Assembly (NCBI GenBank): GCA_022497155.1
Contig: MU385735.1
Span: forward strand, 124,001 to 188,000
Source of the DNA: Whalleya microplaca
Taxonomy: Eukaryota > Ascomycota > Sordariomycetes > Xylariales > Xylariaceae
Length of the DNA: 64,000 nucleotides
Reading direction: 5' to 3'
Each line of letters opens with the position of its first letter. Position 1 is the first letter of the stretch. The notes below the pieces were generated by a model. The model had not been told where the DNA came from. It saw only the letters and a program-made list of their open reading frames with translations, and ran no database searches. Of this stretch, positions 57,770 to 64,000 are shown piece after piece. Both the position numbers and the translations under genes were made by a program.

Positions 57770-60731
57770 ATGGATCCAAACAGCGATCACGAAGGCGGCG
57801 GCCTAGACGAAGAGCACCCCCAGTCTCCCACCATTGACAGCACCGAATTTCATGATGTACCATCCGAAGAAACAGGGGTTGATATTGGAGATATCGTTCT
57901 CGAACCTCTGGCCCCCGTTGATGGTGTCAATGATGTTACACTGTCTCACGACTCTCCATCAGATCAAGGGAAAATAGATGAGACGCAACAAGTGGTACGT
58001 GGCTCAGAGTCTCATTGATCAGCTCAATATTCATGTATAAGCAACAATTGATCATTAGACCATGCCGAAGGTAAAGGTCCCTGAAGCAGGCCTGATATCT
58101 CTGAATTTTTGTGCAAGTGCAGAAAGAAAATCTACTGACCATGAATATGATAGTTATCTTCTGCTGTTGATGCTCCCGACAATCTGGAAAGTTATGGAGC
58201 CGAAAATGCACCCGTAGCATCTTCCGAGCATCCACAAGAACGAGATGGCGCTGAAGATATGACCGAACGTAAACCGGAGGCAGACCCAATCCTCACCATC
58301 CCGGATTCTATGTCGAATCTTCCTATTGATACAAGCGATGCAACTACTGCAGACAATGACACAGATCATGACACTTCGCATCACCAGCCTCCCAATACTA
58401 AAAATCCCGACCTCACTACCTTGGATATTGTATCTACAGAACCATCTTCGACAGAAACGTCTCCGACGGAAGCATCGACGAACACCTCATACCAAAATTC
58501 TGAACATTCACAGGATAGTAAATGTGAGGAGACACTTCCCGGACCAGATGTCAAACCTGATATCCCCAATCGCAAGCGGCGACATGGAAGGCGCCGTCGA
58601 CGTCAACGTCGTGTATCAAAACAATTATGGGAACCAACGCCATTTCCTGATGCGGTGACAGAGCTGTATAAGCCACCAGCAGTGATTGATTGGGCCAAAC
58701 CAAGTAAGAAACAACCAGAGACACTTATCAACCGAGCAAAAGCTTTCTAATGGAAGTGATTCAAAAGGCGGCAACCCCCATTACATACTTTTATACCCCG
58801 ATTACCAGCTACGCTACATATGAAGAGAAGATACTGACACCAGTTGTCACAGTGTTAAACGATGAGGCGCCTGAGAATGTTGTGGACGATTCACCCTCCA
58901 GAAAGGAATGGTTGAGACAGAAGCGAGAGGAAAATCGGCAGAATAAGTATCTAGACCAAGTCATGTCTATGGTGGGCCATGAAGAAGTCAAGGCTCACTT
59001 CCTCTCAGTGAGGGATAGATTTGACCTCGCGAGGAAATGGGGAGAAGACATAAGCCGGTTGCGATTCGATCTTATCCTTCATGGGAATCATGGCACTGGT
59101 GAGTCATAGAAGTCGAATCACAGTCTTCAGCAATACGGACTCACGTTTAATAGGCAAAAAGATGATTGCGCAGATATACGCAGAGTTCCTTTATTCGATT
59201 GGATATGCTCCTAGACGTAGTTTCCGGACTACTGGAACACGTGAATTGCCTGATGATTGGAAGGACGCGACGGTGCGTATCTCATCCTGACCCTTTCTTC
59301 ACCCATGCTCATGATCGTTTGGATTTCCAGGTTGTGTTCTTTTCAGATGCCGATAAAATTGAAAGTCCTTCCGATCTAGACAAAATCTTACAGAAGCTTA
59401 ACAAGAGCTCGGACGATATCACCGTGATATTCTCATACCGGGATTTGAGCCAAAAAGCCGCCAAAGCTCTTAAGAGCCCTCTCGTAGCTCAACGTCAATT
59501 ACCAGAGCCAATTCGACTCAGCGACTACACTGAGGTCGAATTAGTACAGCTCTTGATTCGGCTAATCCAAAAGCGATCGTTGGATGTCGAAGGCGGCCTC
59601 AACCATAGCAACCCCCGTCTACGGGCAATCGCCGGACGTGTCCAGCGGCGCTGTGAGCAGGAAAACTTCAGCAACATCCGTACTCTCGAGGACGACTTGG
59701 ATGTAGTATGTGGGCGGAAACTCTGGCGGGAAGAACAAGAGTGGGTGCAATGGGCGAAGGCTCATCGTCCAGATGAGATAGATGACAGTCGAAGAAGCCC
59801 CGCAGGGCGACAAGGACATATCATCACACAAAGTGACATCGTTGGCCCCGAACCTACAGACATCCGAAGCAAAAGCGAGGCATGGGCAGAAATCCAGAAA
59901 ATGGTAGGCCTAGAGAGTGTTAAAAAGGAGATAAATCACCTCTTCAGCCAGGTTAACGTGAACTACCATCGCGTGATGATGGGCAAGGAGCCTCTCCGCA
60001 TGAACCTCAATCGAGTGTTCGTGGGACCGCCGGGCGTAGGAAAGACTACAGTGGCTCGGCTTTATGGGCAGATCCTCGCTGAGCTCGGTCTCGTGTCGAA
60101 TGGTAAAGTCATAATGAAGACGCCTGCCGATTTGATCGGCGAATATATTGGCCAGTCGGAGAAAAGAACTAGGGAGTGTCTCGAAGATGCCGAAGGTAAC
60201 ATTCTCGTCATTGACGATGCCCATATGCTTTATACAAGCAATGGCAGCGGGTCCAATACTTCTGATGTCTTCCGGCGGGGTGTGGTTGATACTTTAGTAG
60301 CCCACATATCTGGATCACCTGGTGAAGACCGCTGCGTAATCCTCGCCGGCTATCCGGGCAAGATGGAGCAGATGTTTCTTAATAGCAATCCAGGACTACA
60401 AAGACGCTTCCCCTTTGAGGATGCTCTCCGCTTCGATAGCTACGGAGATGATCAACTCTGTAGCATACTTGAGATGAAACTGGCAACAGATCATACTCAA
60501 GTCTCAGAGAACGGCCAGCGCGTGGCACGCGAGATTATGAGCAGAATGCGTGTGCGACCGAATTTTGGCAATGGTGGCGATGTAGAGAGCTTGTTGGCTC
60601 GAGCGAAGTTGCGCCAGAGGGAGAGACTCGAGGCTAAAGGCATTGATCGCTATACCATGGACGGGATGCCTTTGGAACCAGAAGACTTCGACCCAGATTA
60701 CGACAGAGCACGCCGCGCCGACGAGCATTGA
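57770..60731 (+). CDS. CbbX/SpoVK-like multi-AAA protein, first two AAA modules, ending at an in-frame TGA
   Basis: ATP-driven remodelling protein of the CbbX/CfxQ/SpoVK branch; its fungal role is unknown. Proposed exons 57770-57994, 58154-58703, 58757-59098, 59154-59272 and 59331-60731 give 878 residues. The N-terminal 240 are acidic and disordered, then comes an Arg/Lys cluster (NRKRRHGRRRRRQRRVSK), a likely nuclear signal. AAA1 has a degenerate Walker A (GNHGTGKK, formed across an intron, Lys in place of Thr/Ser) and Walker B VVFFSDAD. AAA2 has Walker A GPPGVGKT, the DLIGEYIGQS pore-side motif, Walker B ILVIDDAH (Asp where Glu is usual) and a GNGGDVESLLARA sensor-2 region. Intron 58704-58756 is inferred from matching phases; its branch site is very close to the acceptor. 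The coding sense continues past TGA at 60,729-60,731. Confidence 0.82.
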
Positions 60732-61682
60732 AAAGCACTGTTCGAAGGATTTATTGGGTTTGAGAAGATCGTGGGGCAATTTCAGGGGTATCAACACATG
60801 GTCGAGGGGATGCGACGGTTTAAAATTGATCCTAAGCCACACATTCCATGGGCTTTCGTGTTCAAAGGCCCCCCGGGAACTGGAAAAACGTAAGGAGACC
60901 TGGCATACACTGATGCTATTACCCACCTTTTAATGGACACCGTTGCATGGATTTTTTCGGGATAACAGATACTAACTCGAAGTTGTTTTAGGTCGACGGC
61001 AAGAAAAGTTGGTCGTTTATTCTACGACATGGGCTTCCTTTCGAGTGATGAAGTGATCTCGTGCTCAGTCACAGATCTTGTCGGAGAGTATTGCGGCCAG
61101 ACGGGCCCGAAAGTGATTAACCAATTCGAACGAGGAATTGGGAAGATCCTGTTCATCGATGAAGCTTACCGCTTGGCACCTGGGGGAGGTGGAGGATCGG
61201 ACAACTTCAAGCACGAGGCCATCGGCGAAATAGTCGATGCCATGACCAAACCCCGCTACGTCGGGAACATGGTGGTAATTCTGGCTGGGTATACCAGCGA
61301 CATGGAAAACCTCCTGAATTGTAATCAAGGCCTGCGTAGCCGATTCCCAGCATCTGTCGACTTTCCGCATATGGAAGACTACCACTGCTTCTCGCATCTA
61401 CAGAATCAGCTCCGCAAACTTAAGATTGAGATTGTGGATCCATGCGATTCGGCAGATAACGGGCGGAGTAAGGTCTTTAAAATGTTCAGGGCTCTCAGCA
61501 TTACCAAGGGGTGGGCTAATGGACGAGACATAGAAACGTTGGCGAGGAATGTCATCGGCCATGTGTTTATCCAAGCTGGCCAGGGTGTAAGGGACATTGG
61601 GCAAGGGGATGTACTAAGCATCTCCACTGATGAGCTCCAGGTATTCCTGGAAAGTATGCTTCAAGAACGTCGTCGGTCGTAG
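60732..61682 (+). pseudogene. Third AAA module of the CbbX/SpoVK-like gene, separated by the in-frame TGA
   Basis: Same frame as the preceding exon, running on at once after TGA: FEGFIGFEKIVGQFQGY, then PHIPWAFVFKGPPGTGKT with an intron (60,890-60,991, GTAAGG...TTTTAG) inside Walker A, continuing STARKVGRLFYDMGFL. It has DLVGEYCGQTGPKV, a canonical Walker B ILFIDEAYRL, VVILAGY, an arginine-finger region GLRSRFP and NGRDIETLARN. It ends at TAG 61,680-61,682; 282 codons after the TGA. This is the only module with textbook ATPase motifs. Without its own start before Walker A (Met at 60,808 gives only a short lead), it depends on the upstream gene. Type pseudogene is used because of the stop; a separate small gene or a base error are alternatives. 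Confidence 0.7.
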
Positions 61683-62918
61683 AGCTCCTGGAAATGTCGA
61701 TGAACCCTAGTGGCAACATTTAAGGAGAAGGAATTATGTGTTACGAATCACCGAAAAAGAATGAGAGATCCAGATTATTGGAACATGCTCCCTAGATAAT
61801 AGACATGACTGAGGAATTATGTCATCGAACAATACTATATCCTATTTGTCTATTGTTGTTTCGTACTGCCGTCGTGAGGTGCATACGTCATCTGTAATTC
61901 CCTCATGGCCTGTAGCAGAAATGGAGATACGTTCATATCCTCTAGGGGTATATTCAGACAAGTAGCACTCGAAGGTGTGAACCAAGCTATCCTAATCGAC
62001 TTCTCCAATGGCCCATGTTGCTTTAGCGCGGATGCTTCCTGATTATCTTCCTCAACGGAACTCACTTGACAAGATATAACATCAATCAACGAGAAATCGC
62101 TGATCAATACACTTCGCGCTTTGTCAGAATCTTTGACAATATAGAATTTGTTATGGCTATAAAAACTGTATGTTAAGCTCCACTCGCCCCTTGAATGCGG
62201 GCAGCAATTCTCTCATTTTATGAGCGCAAGGCACTACTAGGAGACTAGAAGCCAACTATTCACAATCTGGGGTTTACTCGGATTTAATTAAATCAGATGC
62301 TAATTGTTCTGGAGTAAACCTTTCTTATACCCAGACTAGAGTTTTGAAAATGTGTATATTATTATTTACATGGGACACGACAACGGCGTCTCATAAATTC
62401 AAGGACTGTCCAAATAAGAGGAGCTAGTAGATATTCACTTGCTTAATGCGGATTACTAATCGATGGAGCTGATAACCTGAAGGAGGATTGATGAGATAAT
62501 AGTGTTAATCATAGTGAGATCTATTGAGTAGGGAACTCTTAAGAAGTTGTATATACAATGCGGTAACACCCACTGTGGGCAGATGTTATTAATTGTTGTT
62601 GACTCATTTCTATTACCTATAGGGAAGCTTGTGTAACTGAAGTAGTCTCGATAGGCAGCAGCCTCACCATTGGAATAGCATATTCAGTTACATGATAAAC
62701 CTCTTGACAGGACTGAGGCAGCATTCTAGGAGAGAGGCGATATGTATAAGCATCTCCTAAAAGGATAATTCAAAAAGACATCAGGATGCCAGAAACGCCA
62801 CCACACTTTCAACTCAAGCAACTTTTCAACTCCAGATTTTCTCTATCCAAGCGAAGATGAAGGTTCGCCTACTTTTGTCGCCATCGCCCCCTTTAACGCA
62901 AACTAGGAATCTCGTTTC
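61683..62918. other. 1.2-kb spacer; no supportable gene
   Basis: Only short frames. A minus-strand frame at 62,107-61,850 (85 codons, acidic start) has no recognised feature. Confidence 0.5.
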
Positions 62919-63290
62919 TCAGGCGTCTACATCGTGCTCCCGTGTACAGTCGTCGCAAAGGCCACCGGCGTCTGATTCTTCCTCCCTTATGTTGTCTTTC
63001 TGTTCACATGTGCCCGTAGCGTTGAACAGCTCGCAGTCATCAACTTTGACCTCGTCGCTTGTGTACCACTGCAGCAGTAGGAGTTAGCACTTTAGATATC
63101 TGCTCAAAGAGCCCGAAGGGGCTGGTTTTGACTGCGAGTATCTGTTGGCAGTCTCACGCCTTCCTTGAAAGACGTCGACGAGCCGCTTCGCGTGCAGAGG
63201 ATGGATATCAGGGGTTAAGGAAACGGACTGGAACCTGCATACTGCTCCACATTCATCGCAATACCATTTGAGTAACATGTATTCACACAT
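62919..63290 (-). CDS. Possible small cysteine-containing protein (split by introns)
   Basis: Not recognised. The first exon would start at Met 63,290 with KWYCDECGA and a GTATGC donor straight after, a beginning reminiscent of small fungal zinc-ribbon-like proteins. A terminal piece at about 63,072-62,919 is a clear coding-like stretch with QWYTSDEVKVDDCELF, CEQ, then LCDDC, ending in TGA. Between them lies a GTGAGA...CTGCTGCAG intron candidate (63,155-63,068) with a GCTAAC branch site. I could not find a set of splice sites that joins both ends in one frame, so the middle is unresolved and the gene could be broken. Function unknown. Confidence 0.35.
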
Positions 63291-63323
63291 GTCCGTTTCA
63301 GGAACTGGGATTGCCTTTGTCAA

Positions 63324-64000
63324 CCGCGAAGGAGGGTGGACGTCCGCGCGGGAAAGTACAGACCTTCATATCCCATGCCCGGGAGCCTCGAGGACGATAT
63401 CCGGATCATGTTACCCAAGAAACGCCACAGGTCCACCGCTCTCGATTCTAATTTGTCGTGCCTATCTGCATTGACTCGCAAGACGTGGTCGTCCCTGACA
63501 TTCGCGGGACCCAGCCACCGTGATGAATCTGATCCAAGCTTTGCCACGTGGGCGAGTGGGAGAGCCGGTATTTGGAAATAGTTGACAAATATGTTCATAG
63601 CTAGGACGCACAAAAACAGTCAATACTAATAAAGCGCAGTTAGTCGCACCTATTGGCTGCATATATGGCGACATCACAGACATTTCGGATCCCAATAAAT
63701 TGGGCTACATATTGGGGCAGCTATCAGAGTTCTGATTGGTCTAGACTCTCTCAGGCTGTACTTCAGGTGTCATTTGGAAATGCGTCTACCCGAGGTAACA
63801 ATTGCCACATTACCTACTTACAAAAGCTCCCGGACAGTTGGGTACGGGGTATTTGTGGGCCAACAACACGCGATTCGAGCGGAACAGGCGGAATCGGTTG
63901 CCCAGGTGCATAGGTAGGTCTCGAATGCTTCCATCGTACTCAGTCAATAATGTCCCACAGTCCACTCCGTTGTCAAACCCCTTTGATGAAGTAAAACAAT
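63324..64000. other. Right edge of window; no supportable gene
   Basis: Overlapping frames of 70-100 codons on both strands, none with a motif. A gene continuing beyond the edge cannot be excluded. Confidence 0.5.

Noticed and set aside
58259..58750. Apparent frameshift and stop at 58,748 as a first lesion of the AAA gene
   Set aside because: A 53-bp intron with a GTAAGA donor restores the frame with matching phase, so a lesion is not required; kept as a splice prediction to test.

Overview
The window comes from a filamentous ascomycete (Pezizomycotina). The evidence is spliced genes with short introns (GTRNGT donors, CTAAC/CTGAC-type branch points, CAG/TAG acceptors), fungus-specific families (Zn2Cys6 factor, DUF3336-patatin lipase, CbbX-like multi-AAA protein) and a very sharp two-compartment composition. 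Bases 1 to about 30,450 are an extremely A/T-rich block in which CpA/TpG is nearly absent while CpG survives. This is the classical signature of repeat-induced point mutation (RIP). Bases after about 30,480 have ordinary composition and carry genes.

The AT block is a nest of dead LTR retrotransposons of the Ty3/gypsy type. Element A (minus strand) occurs twice: a copy cut by the window edge (1-6,655) and a copy bounded by short direct repeats and a possible 5-bp target duplication (17,961-28,749). Element B (plus strand) is a chromodomain-bearing gypsy element, present as a full copy (10,027-17,262, two 185-bp LTRs) and a 3'-end fragment (about 6,661-7,671). A third gypsy remnant, C (minus strand), fills 7,672-10,026. 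All reading frames are destroyed. A roughly 300-bp piece of element A gag at 18,048-18,345 is inverted and far less mutated, so it records the sequence before most of the damage. A 2.6-kb stretch beside it (18,346-20,950) is unexplained.

The first gene group (30.5-40 kb) contains a short-chain dehydrogenase, a broken serine beta-lactamase-like gene, a sugar transporter split into 16 exons, and a zinc-cluster transcription factor with two complete Zn2Cys6 domains in tandem. Transporter and factor diverge from a 1-kb intergenic region with three spaced CGG triplets. The layout resembles a small catabolic cluster with its own regulator, abutting the RIP block; the pathway is not identifiable from sequence alone.

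The second part (40.7-54 kb) is conserved housekeeping-like content, all on the minus strand: a DUF3336/patatin lipase, an alpha/beta hydrolase in three exons, a large kelch-BTB protein with a 12-bp coding minisatellite, and a 1-Cys peroxiredoxin in three exons. After a gene-poor 3.8-kb gap comes a CbbX/SpoVK-like protein (57.8-61.7 kb) whose third AAA module is cut off by an in-frame TGA. The right end holds one possible small cysteine-containing gene and nothing else convincing. No rRNA, CRISPR array or convincing tRNA was seen.
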